DNA from: Ehretia macrophylla
Lineage: Eukaryota; Streptophyta; Magnoliopsida; Boraginales; Ehretiaceae
Direction of reading: 5' to 3'
DNA length: 64,000 bases
Assembly (NCBI GenBank): GCA_037974665.1
Contig: CM075767.1
Span: 30,033,498 to 30,097,497, forward strand
Part shown: positions 46,835-59,657 of the stretch, in pieces
Position numbering within the stretch: the stretch's first letter is position 1
How the letters are laid out: each line of letters begins with the position of its first letter
The notes under the pieces: model-generated
What the model was told of the DNA's origin: nothing
Database searches by the model: none
What the model saw: only the letters and a program-made list of their open reading frames with translations
Position numbers and translations under genes: made by a program

Positions 46835-47393
46835 GTCATGTTGATGGCACAATTCCTTTATGTGTTAACGGTTCACAGTCCCAGCCTAGGGAGATGGCTC
46901 ATTCAGAAGGCTCAATGGGCATAACAACAACCGATCCACTTTAACAACGCAGCATCCTCGCAAGACGTGATATCAACGCGTTGTAGGGCCCCGTAATGTC
47001 CCGTGAGTAAGGTTGTTGTCCTTTTAACAGCTCACGATATACGATCCGGGAAGGAAAAATAGAGCAAAATTAGAAAAGTGGCCCGAAACTAATGAAAACG
47101 TTCAATTTTGGGCTCCAAAAAAGGGCAAAGCACGCAAGCTTGCTGCCCCCGTCGTAGAGCTCTCGGAGTGCTTTCCAAACGTATGCTGTGCACCGCGTAA
47201 CTCCTTACGGATCAAAAGTTATGGGCACCGGAGCGACGGAGACCTGGTCACAAGCCCTATACCCTCGGTTTGCGGGCCCAGCCTCCACCTGAAGCGAAGT
47301 TGTCTTGCCCAAGGTGCCGTGGGATTCGATAATAGAAATGTGGTGGATAAAGTATCTTGGCAACCCTAACCGGAGGAAAAAAAATGGAAAAGG

Positions 47394-47512
47394 GGAGTGC
47401 AACACGAGGACTTCCCAGGGGGTCACCCATCCTAGTACTATTCTCGCCCAAGCACGCTTAACTTCGGAGTTCTGATGGGATCCGGTGCATTACTGCTTGT
47501 ATGATCGCACCC
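47394..47512 (-). rRNA. 5S rRNA gene copy 61
   Basis: Changes: C117U, G72A in the IE, C20G, C15A. Class B upstream with a GTGTC variant of GTGCC. Confidence 0.95.
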
Positions 47513-48070
47513 GTCATCTTGATGACACAATTCCTTTATGTGTTAACGGTTCACAGTTCCAGCCTAGAGAGACGGCTCATTCAGAAGGCCCAATGGGCAT
47601 AACAACAACCCATCCGCTTTAACAACGCAGCAACCTCGCAAGACGTGATATCGACGCGTTGTAGGGCCCTCTAATGTCCCGCGAGTAAGGTCATCGTCCT
47701 TTTAACAGCTCACGATGTATGATCCAGGAAGGAAAAACATTGCAAAATTAGAAAAGTGTCTCGAAACTGATAAAACATTCGATTTAGGGCTCCAAAAAAG
47801 GGCACAGCGAACATGCTGGCTGCCCCCATCGTAGAGCCCACGAAGAGCTTTCCAACGGTATGCTGTGTGCCACGTAACTCCTTACAGATCAAAAGTTATG
47901 GGCACCGGAGCGACATAGACCTTGTCACAAGCCCTACGCCCTCGGTTTGCGGACCGATCCTCCAGGTGAAGCGAAGTTCTCTTGCCCAAGGTGCCGTGGG
48001 ATTCGATAATAGAAATGTGGTGGATAAAGTATCTTGGCAACCCTAACTGGAGGAAAAAAAATTGAAAAGG

Positions 48071-48189
48071 GGAGTGCAACACGAGGACTTCCAAGGGGGT
48101 CACCCATCTTAGTACTACTCTCGCCCAAGCACGCTTAACTTCTGAGTTCTGATGGGATCCGGTGCATTAATGGTAGTATGATCACACCC
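48071..48189 (-). rRNA. 5S rRNA gene copy 62
   Basis: Changes: C117U, G97U, G81A in box C, C47A, C20U, G17C, C15U, C6U. Class A upstream. Confidence 0.95.
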
Positions 48190-48747
48190 GTTATGTTGGG
48201 GGTAGAATTCCTTTTTGTGTTAACGGTTCACAGTCCCAGCCTAGAGAGATGGCCCAATCAGAAGGCCCAATGGGCTTAACAACAACCCAACCTCTTCAAC
48301 AATGCAGCATCCTCGCAAGACGTGATATCTATGAATTGTAGGGCCCTCTAATATCCCACGAGTAGGGTTGTCATCCTTTTAACAGCACACGACGTACGAT
48401 CCGGGACGAAAAAACCGAGCTTAATAAGAAAAGTGGCCCAAAACTGATGAAAATGTTCAATTTTGGGCTCCAAAAATCGAAAAGCGAGCAGGCTCACTGC
48501 CCTCGTCGTAGAGCTCTCGGAGAGCTTTCTAACGGTATGCTGTGCGCCGCGTAACTCCTTACGGATCAAAAGTTATGGGCACCGGAACGACGGAGACCTG
48601 GTCACAAGCACTACGCCCTCGATTTGCGAGTCCAGTCTCCACGTGAAGCGAAGTTCTCTTGCCCAAGGTGCCGTGGGATTCGATAATAGAAATGTGGTGG
48701 ATAAAGTATCTTGGCAACCCTAATCGGAGGAAAAAAAATTGAAAAGG

Positions 48748-48866
48748 GTAGTGCAACACGAGGACTTCCCACGGGGTCACCCATATTAGTACTACTCTCG
48801 CCCAAGCACGATTAACTTCGGAGTTCTGATGGGATCCGGTCCAATAGTACTGGTATGATCGCACCA
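48748..48866 (-). rRNA. 5S rRNA gene copy 63
   Basis: Changes: C118A, C117U, C95G, G82U and G81A in box C, G56U in box A, C26G, A23U, C18U, G1U. Both ends of helix I are altered without compensation. Class A upstream. Confidence 0.94.
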
Positions 48867-49424
48867 GTCATGTTGGGGTAGAATTCCTTTTTTGTGTTAA
48901 CGGTTCACACTCCCAGCCTAGAGAGATGGCCCATTCAGAAGGCCCAATGGGCTTAACAACAACCCATCCGCTTCAACAACGCAGCAACCTTGCAAGACAT
49001 GATATCGACGCATTGTAGGGCCCTCTAATGTCCCGCGAGTAAGGTCGTCGTCCTTTTAACAGCTCACGACGTACGATTCGGGAAGGAAAAACAGTGCATA
49101 ATAAGAAAAGTGGCCCAAAACTGATGAAAACGTTCGATTTTGGTCTCCAAAAAGGGCTCAGCGAGAAAGCTGGCTGCCCTCATCGTAGAGCTCTTGGAGA
49201 GCTTTCCAACGGTCTGTTGTGCGCCGCGTAACTCCTTACGGATCAAAAGTTATGGGCACAGGAGCGATGGAGACCTGTTCACAAGCCCTACGCCCTCGGT
49301 TTGCGGGCCCAGCCTCCACGTGAAGCGAAGTTGTCTTGCCCAAGGTGCCATGGGATTCGATAATAGAAATGTGGTGGATAAAGTATCTTGGCAACCCTAA
49401 CTGGAGGAAAAAAAATTGAAAAGT

Positions 49425-49545
49425 GGGGTGCAACATGAGGACTTCCTAGGGGGTCACGCATCCTAGTACTACTCATGCCCAAGCACACGCTTAACTTCGG
49501 ACTTCTGATGGGATCCGGTGCATTAGTGCTGGTATGATCGCACCC
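49425..49545 (-). rRNA. 5S rRNA gene copy 64 (121 nt)
   Basis: A 2-nt insertion (GCACACGC for GCACGC on plus) enlarges box A. Other changes: G108A, G97A, G86C in box C, A69U and G68A in the IE, C44G. Class A upstream. Unlikely to be active. Confidence 0.94.
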
Positions 49546-50103
49546 GTCATGGTGGGGGGAGAATTCCTTTTTGTGTTAAGTGTTCATAGTCGCAGCCTAG
49601 AGAGATGGCCCATTCAGAAGGCCCAATGGGCTTAACAACAACTCATCCGCTTCAACAACGGAGCATCATCGCAAGACGTGATATCGACGCATTGTAGGGC
49701 CATCTAATGTCCCGCGATTAAGGTTGTCGTCCTTTCAACAGCTCTCGACGTACGATCCGGGATGGAAAAACAGAGCTAAATAAGAAAAGTGGCCCAAAAC
49801 TGATGAAAACGTTTGATTTTGGGCTCCAAAAAGGGCACAGCGAGCAAGCTTGTTGCTCCCTTCATAGAGCTCAAGGAGAGCTTTCCAACGGTTTGCTGTG
49901 CATCGCGTAACACCTTACGGATCAAAAGTTATGGGCACCGGAGCGACGGAGACCTGGTCACAAGCCCTACGTCCTCGGTTTGCGGGCCCAGCCTCCACGT
50001 GAAGCGAAGTTGTCTTGCCCAAGGTGCCGTGGGATTCGATAATAGAAATGTGGTGGATAAAGTAACTTGGCAACCCTAACCGGAGGAAAAAAATTTGAAA
50101 AGG

Positions 50104-50222
50104 GGAGTGCAACACGAGGACTTCCCAGGGGTTCACCCATCCTAGTACTACTCTCGCCCAAGCACGCTTAACTTCGGAGTTTTGATGCGATCCAGTGCAC
50201 TAGTGCTGGCATGATCGCACCC
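50104..50222 (-). rRNA. 5S rRNA gene copy 65
   Basis: Changes: C117U, C91A, G41A, C35G, C29U, A23G, A13G. Promoter boxes are intact. Class A upstream. Confidence 0.95.
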
Positions 50223-50780
50223 GTCATGGTGGGGGAAGAATTCCTTTTTGTGTTAAGGGTTCATAGTCCTAGCCTAGAGAGATGGCCCATTCAGAAGGCC
50301 CAATGGGCTTAACAACAACCTATCCGCTTCAACAACGGAGCATCCTCGCAAGACATGATGTCGACGCATTGTAAGGCCCTCTAATGTCCCGCGATTAAGG
50401 TTGTCGTCCTTTTAACAGCTCTCGACGTACGATCCGGGACGGAAAAACAGAGCTTAATAAGAAAAGTGGTCCAAAACTGATGAAAACGTTCGATTTTGGG
50501 CTCCAAAAAGGGCAAAGCAAGCAAGCTAGCTGCCCCCGTCATAGAGCTCAAGGAGAGCTTTCCAACGGTATGCTGTGCACCGCGTAACTCCTTACGGATC
50601 AAAAGTTATGGGCACCGGAGCGACGGAGACCTGGTCACAAGCCCTACGCCCTCGGTTTGTAGGCCCAGCCTCCACGTGAAGCGAAGTTCTCTTGCCCATG
50701 GTGTCGTGGGATTCGATAATAGAAATGTGGTGGATAAAGTATCTTGGCAACCCGAACCGGAGGAAAAAAAATTGAAAATG

Positions 50781-50899
50781 GGGGTTCAACACGAGGACTT
50801 CCCAAGGGGTCACCCATCCTAGTATTACTCTCGCCCAAGCACGCTTAACTTCGGAGTTCTGATGGGATCCAGTGCATTAGTTCTGGCATGATCGCACTC
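50781..50899 (-). rRNA. 5S rRNA gene copy 66
   Basis: Changes: C114A (faces G5), C95U, G75A, C29U, C18A, A13G, G2A. Class A upstream. Confidence 0.95.
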
Positions 50900-51440
50900 G
50901 TCATGTTGGGGGTAGAATTCTTTTTTGTGTTAACGGTTCACAGTCCCAACCTAGAGAGATGGCCCATTCAGAAGGCCCAATGGGCTTAACAACAACCCAT
51001 CTGCTTCAACAACGCAGCATCCTCGCAAGACGTGATATCGACGCATTGTTGGGCCCTTTAATGTCCCGCGAGTAAGGTTGTCATCCTTTTAACAACTCAC
51101 GACGTACGATCCGCGACGAAAAAACAGAGCTTAATAAGAAAAGTGTCCCGAAACAGATGAAAACGTTCGATTTTGGGCTCCAAAAAGGGTACAGCGAGCA
51201 AGCTTGCTGCCCCCGTAGTAGAGCTCTCGGCGGGCTTTCCAACGGTATGTTGTGCACCGCGTAACTCCTTACGGATCAAAAGTTATGGGCACCAGAGCGA
51301 CGCAGACCTGGTCACAAGCCCTACACCCTCGGTTTGCGGGCCCAGCCTCCACGTGAAGCGAAGTTCTCTTGCCCAAGGTGCCGTGGGTTTTGATAATAGA
51401 AATGTGGTGGATAAAGTAACTTGGCAACCCTAACCGGAGG

Positions 51441-51447
51441 AAAAGAA
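51441..51447 (-). terminator. Interrupted distal terminator of copy 67
   Basis: The usual A8 is AAAAGAA here, so the transcript-sense T run is broken to TTCTTTT. Only the proximal T4 next to the gene and a distal T4 remain. This is the most degraded terminator in the window and could allow read-through if copy 67 is transcribed. Confidence 0.6.
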
Positions 51448-51456
51448 TTGAAAAGG

Positions 51457-51575
51457 GGAGTGCAACATGAGGACTTCTCAAGGGTTCACCCATCCTAGTA
51501 CTACTCTCGCCCAAGCACGCTTAACTTCGAAGTTCTGATGGGATCCAGTGCATTAGTGCTGGCATGATCGCACCC
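51457..51575 (-). rRNA. 5S rRNA gene copy 67
   Basis: Changes: C117U, G108A, G98A, C95U, C91A, C46U, C29U, A13G. C29U and A13G are shared with copies 65 and 66, marking a local family. Broken distal terminator. Class A upstream. Confidence 0.95.
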
Positions 51576-52132
51576 ATCATGTTGGGGGTAGAATTCTTTT
51601 TTGTGTTAACGGTTCACAGTCCCAACCTAGAGAGATGGCCCATTCAGAAGGCCCAATGGGCTTAACAACAACCCATCCGCTTCAACAACGCAGCATCCTC
51701 GCAAGATGTGATATCGACAAATTGTAGGGCCCTCTAATGTCCAGCGAGTAAGGTTGTCGTCCTTTTAAAAGCTCACGACGTACGATGCGGGACGAAAAAA
51801 CAAAGCTTAGTAAGAAAAGAGGCCCGCAACTGATGAAAACGTTCGATTTTGGGCTTCAAAAAGGGCACAGCAAGCAAGCTTGCTGGCCTTATCGTAGAGC
51901 TCTCGGGGAGCTTTCCAACGGTATGTTGTGCGCTGCGCAACTCCTTACGGATCAAAAGTTATGGGCACCGGAGCGACGGAGACCTGGTCACAAGCCCTAC
52001 ACCCTCGGTTTGCGGGCCCAGCCTCCACGTGAAGCGAAGTTGTCTTGCCCAAGGTGTCGTGGGATTCGATAATAGAAATGTGGTGGATAAAGTATCTTGG
52101 CAACCCTATCCGGAGGAAAAAAAATGAAAAGG

Positions 52133-52251
52133 GGAGTGCAACACGAGGACTTCCTAAGGGGTCAACCATCCTAGTACTTCTCTCGCACAAGCACGCTTAA
52201 CTTCGGAGTTCTGATGGGATCCGGTGCATTAGTGCTGGTATGATCGCACCC
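52133..52251 (-). rRNA. 5S rRNA gene copy 68
   Basis: Changes: C117U, G97A, C95U, G87U in box C, U73A, G65U. Class B upstream. Confidence 0.95.
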
Positions 52252-52809
52252 GTCATGTTGATGGCACAATTCTTTTATGTGTTAACGGTTCACAGTCCCA
52301 GCCTAGAGATATGGCCCATTCAGAAGGCCCAATGCGCTTAACAACAACCCATCTGCTTTAACAACGCAGCAACCTCGCAAGACGTGATATCGACGCATTG
52401 TAGGCCCCTCTAATGTCCCGCGAGTAAGGTTGTCGTCCTTTTAACAGCTCCCGACATACGATCCGGGGCAGAAAAATAGAGCTTAATAAGAAAAGTGGTC
52501 CGAAACTGATTAAAATGTTCGATTTTGGGCTCCAAAAAGGGCAAAGCAAGCGAGCTTGCCGCCCCAGTCATAGAACTCTCGGAGAGCATTCCAACGGTAT
52601 GCTGTGCGCCGCGTAACTCCTTACGGATCAGAAGTTATGGGCACCAGAGCGACGGAGACCTAGTCACAAGCCCTACGCCCTCGGTTTGCGGGCCCAGCCT
52701 CCTCGTGAAGCGAAGTTGTCTTGCCCAAGGTGGCGTGGGATTCGATAATAGAAATGTGGTGGATAAAGTATCTTGGCAACCCTAACCGGAGGAAAAAAAA
52801 TTGAAAAAA

Positions 52810-52928
52810 GGGGTGCAACACGAGGACTTCCCTGGGGGTCACCCATCCTAGTACTACTCTCGCCCAAGCACGCTTAACTTCAGAGTTCTGATGGGATCCG
52901 GTGCATTAGTGTTGGTATGATCGCACCA
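52810..52928 (-). rRNA. 5S rRNA gene copy 69
   Basis: Changes: U96A, C47U, G17A, G1U. Promoter boxes are intact. Class A upstream. Confidence 0.95.
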
Positions 52929-53485
52929 GTCATGGTGGGGGTAGAATTCTTTTTTGTGTTAACGGTTCATAGTCCCAGCCTAGAAAGATGGCCCATTCAG
53001 ATGGCCCAATGGGCTTAACAACAACCCATCCGCTTCAACAACGCAGCGTCCTCGCAAGACGTGATATCGACGCATTGTAAGGCCCTCTAATTTCCCGCGA
53101 GTATGGTTGTCATCCTTTTAACGGCTTACGACTTACGATCTGGGACAAAAAAAACAGAGCTTAATAAGAAAAATAGCCCAAAACTAATGAAAACGTTCAA
53201 TTTTGGGCTCCAAAAAGGGCATAGCGAGCAATCTTGCAGCCCCCGTCGTAGAGCTCTCGGAGTGCTTTCCAACAGTATGTTGTGCGCCGCGTAACTCATT
53301 ACGGATCAAAAGTTATGGGCACCGGAGCGACGGAGACCTGGTCACAAGCCCTACGCCTCGTTTTGCGGGCCCAGCCTCCACGTGAAGTGAAGTTCTCTTG
53401 CCCAAGGTACTGTAGGATTAGATAATAGAAATGTGGTGGATAAAGTATCTTGGGAACCCTAACCGGAGGAAAAAAATTGAAAAGG

Positions 53486-53604
53486 GGAGTGCAACACGAG
53501 GACTTCCCAGGAGGTCACCCATCCTAGTACCACTCTCGCCCAAGCACGCTTAACTTCGGAGTTCTGATGGGATCCGGTGCATTAGTGCTGGTATGATAGC
53601 ACCC
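53486..53604 (-). rRNA. 5S rRNA gene copy 70
   Basis: Changes: C117U, C93U, A74G, G7U. C93U gives GACCUCCUGGG, the form usual in other flowering plants, where the rest of this array mostly has GACCCCCUGGG. Class A upstream. Confidence 0.95.
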
Positions 53605-54161
53605 GTCATGTTGGGGGTAGAATTTCTTTTTGTGTTAACGGTTCACAGTCGCAGCCTAGATAGATGGCCCATTCGGAAGACCCAATGGGATTACCAACAA
53701 CCGATCCGCTACAACAACGCAGCATCCTCGTAAGACGTGATATCGACGCATTGTAGGGCCCTCTAATGTCCTGCGAGTAAGGTTGTCGTCCTTTTAACAG
53801 CTCACGACGTACGATACGGGATGGAAAAACTGAACTTAATAAGAAAAGTGGCCCGAAACTGATGAAAACGTTCGATTTTGGGCTCCAAAAAATGCACAAT
53901 AAGCAAGCTTGCTGGCCCCGTCGTAGAGCACTCAGAGAGCTTTGCAACGGTATGCTGTGCGCCGCGTAACTCCTTACGGATCAAAAGTTATATGCACCGG
54001 AGCGACGAAGACCTGGTCACAAGCCCTACACCTCGGTTTGCGGACCTAGCCTCCATGTGAAGCGAATTTCTCTTGATCAAGGTGCCGTGGGATTCGATAA
54101 TAGAAATGTGGTGGATAAAGTATCTTGGCAACCCTAACCGGAGGAAAAAAAATTGAAAAGG

Positions 54162-54279
54162 GGGGTGCAACACGAGGACTTCCCACGGTATCACCTATCC
54201 TAGTACTACTCTCGCCAAGCACGCTTAACTTCGGAGTTCTGATGGGATCCAGTGCATTAGTGCTGGTATGATGCCACCC
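54162..54279 (-). rRNA. 5S rRNA gene copy 71 (118 nt)
   Basis: Changes: C95G, C92A, C91U, G86A in box C, one G lost from nt 64-66, C29U, G7C, C6G. It shares six of these with its neighbour copy 72, a recent adjacent duplication. Class A upstream. Confidence 0.95.
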
Positions 54280-54837
54280 TTCATGGTAGGGGTAGAATTC
54301 CTTTTTGTGTTAATGGTTCACAGTCCCAGCCTAGAGAGATGGCCCATTCAGAAGGCCCAATGGGCTTAACAATAACCCATCCGCTTTAACAACGCAGCAT
54401 CCTCGCCAGACGTGATATCGACGAATTGTAGGGCCCTCTAATGTCCCACGAGTAAGGTTGTCATCCTTTTCACAGCTCACGACGTACGATCCGGGATGAA
54501 AAAATAGAGCTTAATAAGAAAAGTGGCCCGAAACAGATGAAAATGTTCGATTTTGGGCTCCAAGAAGGGCATAGCGAGCAAGCTTGCTGCCCCCGTCGTA
54601 GAGCTCTCGGAGAGCTTTCCAACGGTATGATGTGCGCCACGTAACTCCTTGCGGATCAAAAGTTATGGGCATCGGAGCGACGGAGACCTGGTCACAAGCC
54701 CTATGCCCTCAGTTTGCGGGCCCAGCCTCCACGTGAAGCGAAGTTCTCTTACCCAAGGTGCCGTGGGATTCGATAATAGAAATGTGGTGGATAAAGTATC
54801 TTGGCAACCCTAACCGGAGGAAAAAAAATTGAAAAGG

Positions 54838-54956
54838 GGGGTGCAACACGAGGACTTCCCAGGGTATCACCTATCCTAGTACTACTCTCGCCCAAGCACG
54901 CTTAACTTCGGAGTTCTGATGGGATCCAGTGCATTAGTGCTGGTATGATGCCACCC
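54838..54956 (-). rRNA. 5S rRNA gene copy 72
   Basis: Changes: C92A, C91U, G86A, C29U, G7C, C6G. C6G opposes G113 and breaks the last helix I pair. Class A upstream. Confidence 0.95.
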
Positions 54957-55514
54957 TTAATGTTGGGGGTAGAATTTCTTTTTGTGTTAACGGTTCACAG
55001 TCGCAGCCTAGAGAGATGGCCCATTCCGAAGGCCCAATGGGCTTACCAACAACCAATCCGCTTCAACAACGCAGCATCCTCGCAAGACGTGATATCGACG
55101 AATTGTAGGGCCCTCTAATGTCCGGCGAGTAAGGTTGTTGTCCTTTTAACAGCTCACGACGTACGATCCGGGATGGAAAAACATAACTTAATAAGAAAAG
55201 TGGCCCGAAACTGATGAAAACGTTCGATTTTGGGCTCCAAAAAATGTACAGCAAGCAAGCTTGCTGCCCCCGTCGTAGAACTCTCGGAGAGCTTTCCAAC
55301 GGTATGTTGTACGCCACGTAACTCCTTGCGGATCAAAAGTTATGGGCACCGGAGTGACGGAGACCTGGTCACAAGCCCTACACCCTCAGTTTGCGGGCCC
55401 AGCCTCCACGTGAAGCGAAGTTCTCTTACCCAAGGTGCCGTGGGATTCGATAATAGAAATGTTGTGGATAAAGTATCTTGGCAACCCTAACCGGAGGAAA
55501 AAAAATTGAAAAGG

Positions 55515-55633
55515 GGAGTGCAACACGACGACTTCCTAGGGGGTCACCCATCCTAGTACTACTCTCGCCCAAGCACGCTTAACTACGGAGTTCTGATGGG
55601 ATCCGGTGCATTTATGCTGGTATAATCGCACCC
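55515..55633 (-). rRNA. 5S rRNA gene copy 73
   Basis: Changes: C117U, C105G, G97A, A49U, U21A, C20U, C10U. Promoter boxes are intact. Class A upstream. Confidence 0.95.
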
Positions 55634-56191
55634 GTCATGGTAGGGGTAGAATTTCTTTTTGTGTTAACGGTTCACAGTCCTAGCCTAGTGAGATGGCCCA
55701 TTCCGAAGGCCCAATGGGCTTAACAACAACCGATCCGCTTGAACAACGCAGCATCCTCACAAGACGTGATATCGACACATTGTAGGGCCATCTAATATCC
55801 CGCAAGTAAGGTTGTCGTCCTTTTAACAGTTCACGACGTACGATCCGGGACGAAAAAATAGAGCTTAATAAGAAAAGTGGCCCGAAACAGATGAAAACGT
55901 TCGATTTTTGGGCTCCAAAAAGGGCACAATGAGCAAGCTGGCTGCCCCTGTGGTAGAGCTCTCGGAGAGCTTTCCAACGGTATGCTGTGCGCTGCGTAAC
56001 TCCTTACGGATCAAAAGTTATGGGCACCGGAGCGACGGAGACCTGGTTACAAGCCCTACGCCCTTGGTTTGCGGGCCCACCCTCCACGTGAAGCGAAGTT
56101 GTCTTGCCCAAGGTGCCGTGGGATTCGATAATAGAAATGTGGTGGATAAAGTATCTTGGCAACCCTAACCGGATGAAAAAAATTGAAAAGG

Positions 56192-56310
56192 GGAGTGCAA
56201 CACGAGGACTTCGCAGGGGGTCACCCATCCTAGTACTACTCTCGCCCAAGCATGCTTAACTTCGGAGATCTGATGGGATCCGGTGCATTAGTGCTGGTAT
56301 GATAGCACCC
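56192..56310 (-). rRNA. 5S rRNA gene copy 74
   Basis: Changes: C117U, G98C, G58A in box A, A43U, G7U. Class B upstream. Confidence 0.95.
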
Positions 56311-56868
56311 GTCATGTTGAAGGCACAATTCCTTTATGTGTTAACGGTTCACAGTCCCAGCCTAGAGAGACGGCCCATTTAGAAGGCCCAATGGGCTTAA
56401 CAACAACCCATCTGCTTTAACAACGCAGCATCCTCACAAGACGTGATATCGACCCGTTGTAGGGCCCTCTAATGTCCCGCGAGTAAGGTTGTCATCATTT
56501 TAACAGCTCACGATGTACGATCCGGGAAGGAAAAATAGAGCAAAACCAGAAAAGTGGCCCAAAACTGATGAAAACGTTCGATTTTGGGCTACAAAAAAGG
56601 GTACAGCGAGCAAGCTGGCTGCCCCCGTCGTAGAGCTCTCGGAGAGCTTTCCAACGGTATGCTGTGCGCCACGTAACTCCTTACGGATCAAAAGTTAGGG
56701 GCTCCGAACCGACGGAGACCTGGTCACAAGCCCAACGCCCTCGGTTTACGGGCCCAGCCTCCACGTGAAGCGAAGTTGTTTTAACCAAGTTGCCGTGGGA
56801 TTCGATAATAGAAATGTGGTGGATAAAGTATCTTGGCAACTCCAACCGGATGAAAAAAATTGAAAAGG

Positions 56869-56987
56869 GGAGTGCAACACGAGGACTTCCTAGGGGGTCA
56901 CCCATCCTAGTTCTACTCTCGCCCAAGCACGTTTAACTTCGGAGTTCTGATGGGATCCGGTGCATTAGTGCTGGTATGATCGCACCC
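56869..56987 (-). rRNA. 5S rRNA gene copy 75
   Basis: Changes: C117U, G97A, U76A, G56A in box A. Class A upstream. Confidence 0.95.
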
Positions 56988-57544
56988 GTCATGTTGGGGG
57001 TAGAATTCTTTTTTGGGTTAACGGTTCACAGTCCCAGCCTAGAGAGATGGCCTATTCAGAAGGCCCAATAGGCTTAACTACAACCCATCCGCTTCAAAAA
57101 CGCAGCATCCTCGCAAGACGTGACATCGACAAATTATAGGGCCCTCTAATGTCCAGCGAGTAAGGTTGTCGTCCTTTTAACAGCTCACGACGTACAATCC
57201 GGGACGAAAAAACAGAGCTTAATAAGAAAAGTGGGCCGAAACTGATGAAAATATTCTATTTTCGGCTCCAAAAGGGCAAAGCAAGCAAGCTTCCTGCCCC
57301 CGTCGTAGAGCTCTAGGAGTACTTTCCAACAGTATGTTGTGCGCCGCGTAACTCCTTACGGATCAAAAGTTATGGGCACCGGAGCGATAGAGACCTGGTC
57401 ACAAGCTCTACGCCCTCGGTTTGCGTGCCCAGCCTCCACGTGAAGCGAAATTCTATTGCCCATGGTTCCGTGGGATTCGATACTAGAAATGTGGTGGATA
57501 AAGTATCTTGGCAACCCTAACCGGAGGAAAAAAAATTGAAAATG

Positions 57545-57663
57545 GGAGTGCAACACGAGGACTTCCGAGGGGGTCACCCATCCTAGCACTACTCTCGCCC
57601 AAGCACGGTTAACTTAGGAGTCTTGATGGGATCCGGTGCATTAGTGCTGGTATGATCGCACCC
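57545..57663 (-). rRNA. 5S rRNA gene copy 76
   Basis: Changes: C117U, G97C, A77G, G56C in box A, G48U, A42G, G41A. Class A upstream. Confidence 0.95.
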
Positions 57664-58221
57664 GTCATGTTGGGGGTAGAATTCCTTTTTGTGTTAACGG
57701 TTCACAGTCCCAGCCTAGAGAGATGGCCCATTCAGAAGGCTTAATGGGCTTAACAACAACCCATCCTCTTCAACAACGCAACATCCTCGCAAGACGTGAT
57801 ATCGACGCATTGTAGTGCCCTCTATCGTACCGGGAGTAAGGTTGTCGTCCTTTTAACAGCTCACGACATACGATCCGGGATAGAAAAACAGAGCTTAATA
57901 AGAAAAGTGGCCAGAAACTGATGAAAACGTTCAATTTTGGGCTCCAAAAAGGGCACAGTGAGCAAGCTGGCTGCCCCCGTCGTAGAGCTCTCGGAGAGCT
58001 ATCCAACGGTATGCTGTGTTCTGCGTAATTCCCTATGGATCAGAAGTTATGGGCACCGGAGCGACGGAGACCTGGTCACAAGCCCTACGCCCTCGGTTTG
58101 CGGGCCCTTCCTCCACGTGAAGCGAAGTTGTCTTTCCGAAGGTGCCGTGGGATTCAATAATAGAAATATGATGGATAAAGTATCTTGGCAACCCTAACCG
58201 GAGGAAAAAAATTTGAAAAGG

Positions 58222-58340
58222 GGAGTGCAATACGAGGACTTCCCAAGGGGTCTCCCATCCTAGTACTACTCTCGCCCAAGCATGCTTAACTTCGGAGTTC
58301 TGATGGGATCCGGTGCATTAGTGCTGGTATGATCGCACCC
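58222..58340 (-). rRNA. 5S rRNA gene copy 77
   Basis: Changes: C117U, G110A, C95U, U88A in box C, G58A in box A. Class B upstream. Confidence 0.95.
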
Positions 58341-58717
58341 GTCATGTTGATGGCACAATTCCTTTATGTGTTAACGGTTCACAGTCCCAGCATAGAGAGA
58401 TGGCCCATTCAGAAGGCCCAATGGGCTTAACAACAACCCATCCGCTCTAACAACGTAGCATCCTCGCAAGACGTGATATCGATGCATTGTAGGGCCCTCT
58501 AATGTCCCGCAAGTAAGGTTGTCGTCCTTTTAACAGCTCACGATGTACGATTCGGGAAGGAAAAACAGAGCAAAACTAGAAAAGTGGCCCGAAACTTATG
58601 AAAACGTTCGATTTTGGGATCCAAAAAAGGCACATCGAGGAAGCTGGCTACCCCCGTCGTAGAGCTCTCGGAGAGCTTTCCAACGGTATGTTGTGCGCCG
58701 CGTAACTCCTTACGGAT

Positions 58718-58732
58718 TAAAAGTTACGCCCT
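58718..58732 (-). other. Spacer deletion of about 38-39 bp (between copies 77 and 78)
   Basis: AAAAGTTA joins directly to CGCCCTCG; the usual ATGGGCACCGGAGCGACGGA and the following GTCACAAGCC part are missing. A short TTA/CTA similarity exists at the join. The unit is 639 bp. Confidence 0.8.
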
Positions 58733-58860
58733 CGATTTGCGGGCCCAGCCTCCACGTGAAGCGAAGTTGTCTTGCCCAATGTGCCGTGGGATTCGATAAT
58801 AGAAATGTGGTGTATAAAGTATCTTGGCATCCTCAATTGGAGGAAAAAAATTATAAATGG

Positions 58861-58979
58861 GGAGTGCAACACGAGGACTTCCCAAGGGGTTACCCATCCT
58901 AGTACTACTCTCGCTCAAGCACGCTTAACTTCGGAGTTCTAATGGGATCCGGTGCATTAGTGCTTGTATGATCGCACCC
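58861..58979 (-). rRNA. 5S rRNA gene copy 78
   Basis: Changes: C117U, C95U, G89A, G65A, C39U, C15A. Class A upstream. The spacer on its 3' side is shortened. Confidence 0.95.
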
Positions 58980-59538
58980 GTCATGTTGGGGATTAGAATT
59001 CCTTTTTGTGTTAGCTGTTCACAGTCCCAGCCTAGAGAGATGGCCCATTCAGAAGGCCCAAAGGGCATAACAACAAACCATCCACTTCAACAACGCAGCA
59101 TCCTCGCAAGACGTGATATCGACAAATTGTAGGGCCCTCCAATGTCCAGCGAGTCAGGTTGTCGTCCTTTCAACAGCTCACGACGTACGATCCGAGACGA
59201 AAAAACAGTGCTTAATAAGAAAAGTGGCCCAAAACTGATGGAAACGTTCTATTTTGGGCTACAAAAAGGGCACAGCAAGCGAGCTGGCTGCCCCCATCGT
59301 GGAGCTCTTGGAGTGCTTTCCAACTGTATGCTGTGTCCCGCGTAACTCCTTACGGATCAAAAGTTATGGGCACCGGAGCGACGGAGACCTGGTCACAAGC
59401 CCTACGCCCTCAGTTTGCGGACCCAGCCTCTACGTGAAGCGAAGTTGTCTTGTCCAAGGTGCCGTGGGATTCGATAATAGAAATGTGGTTGATAAAGTAT
59501 CTTGGCAACCCTAACCGGAGGAAAAAAAATTGAAAAGG

Positions 59539-59657
59539 GGAGTGCAACACGAGGACTTCCCAGGGGGTCACCCATCCTAGTACTACTCTCGCCCAAGCAC
59601 GCTTAACTTCGGAGTTCTGATGGGATATGGTGCATTAGTGCTGGTATGATTGCACCC
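59539..59657 (-). rRNA. 5S rRNA gene copy 79
   Basis: Changes: C117U, G31U, G30A, G7A. Promoter boxes are intact. Class B upstream. Confidence 0.95.
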
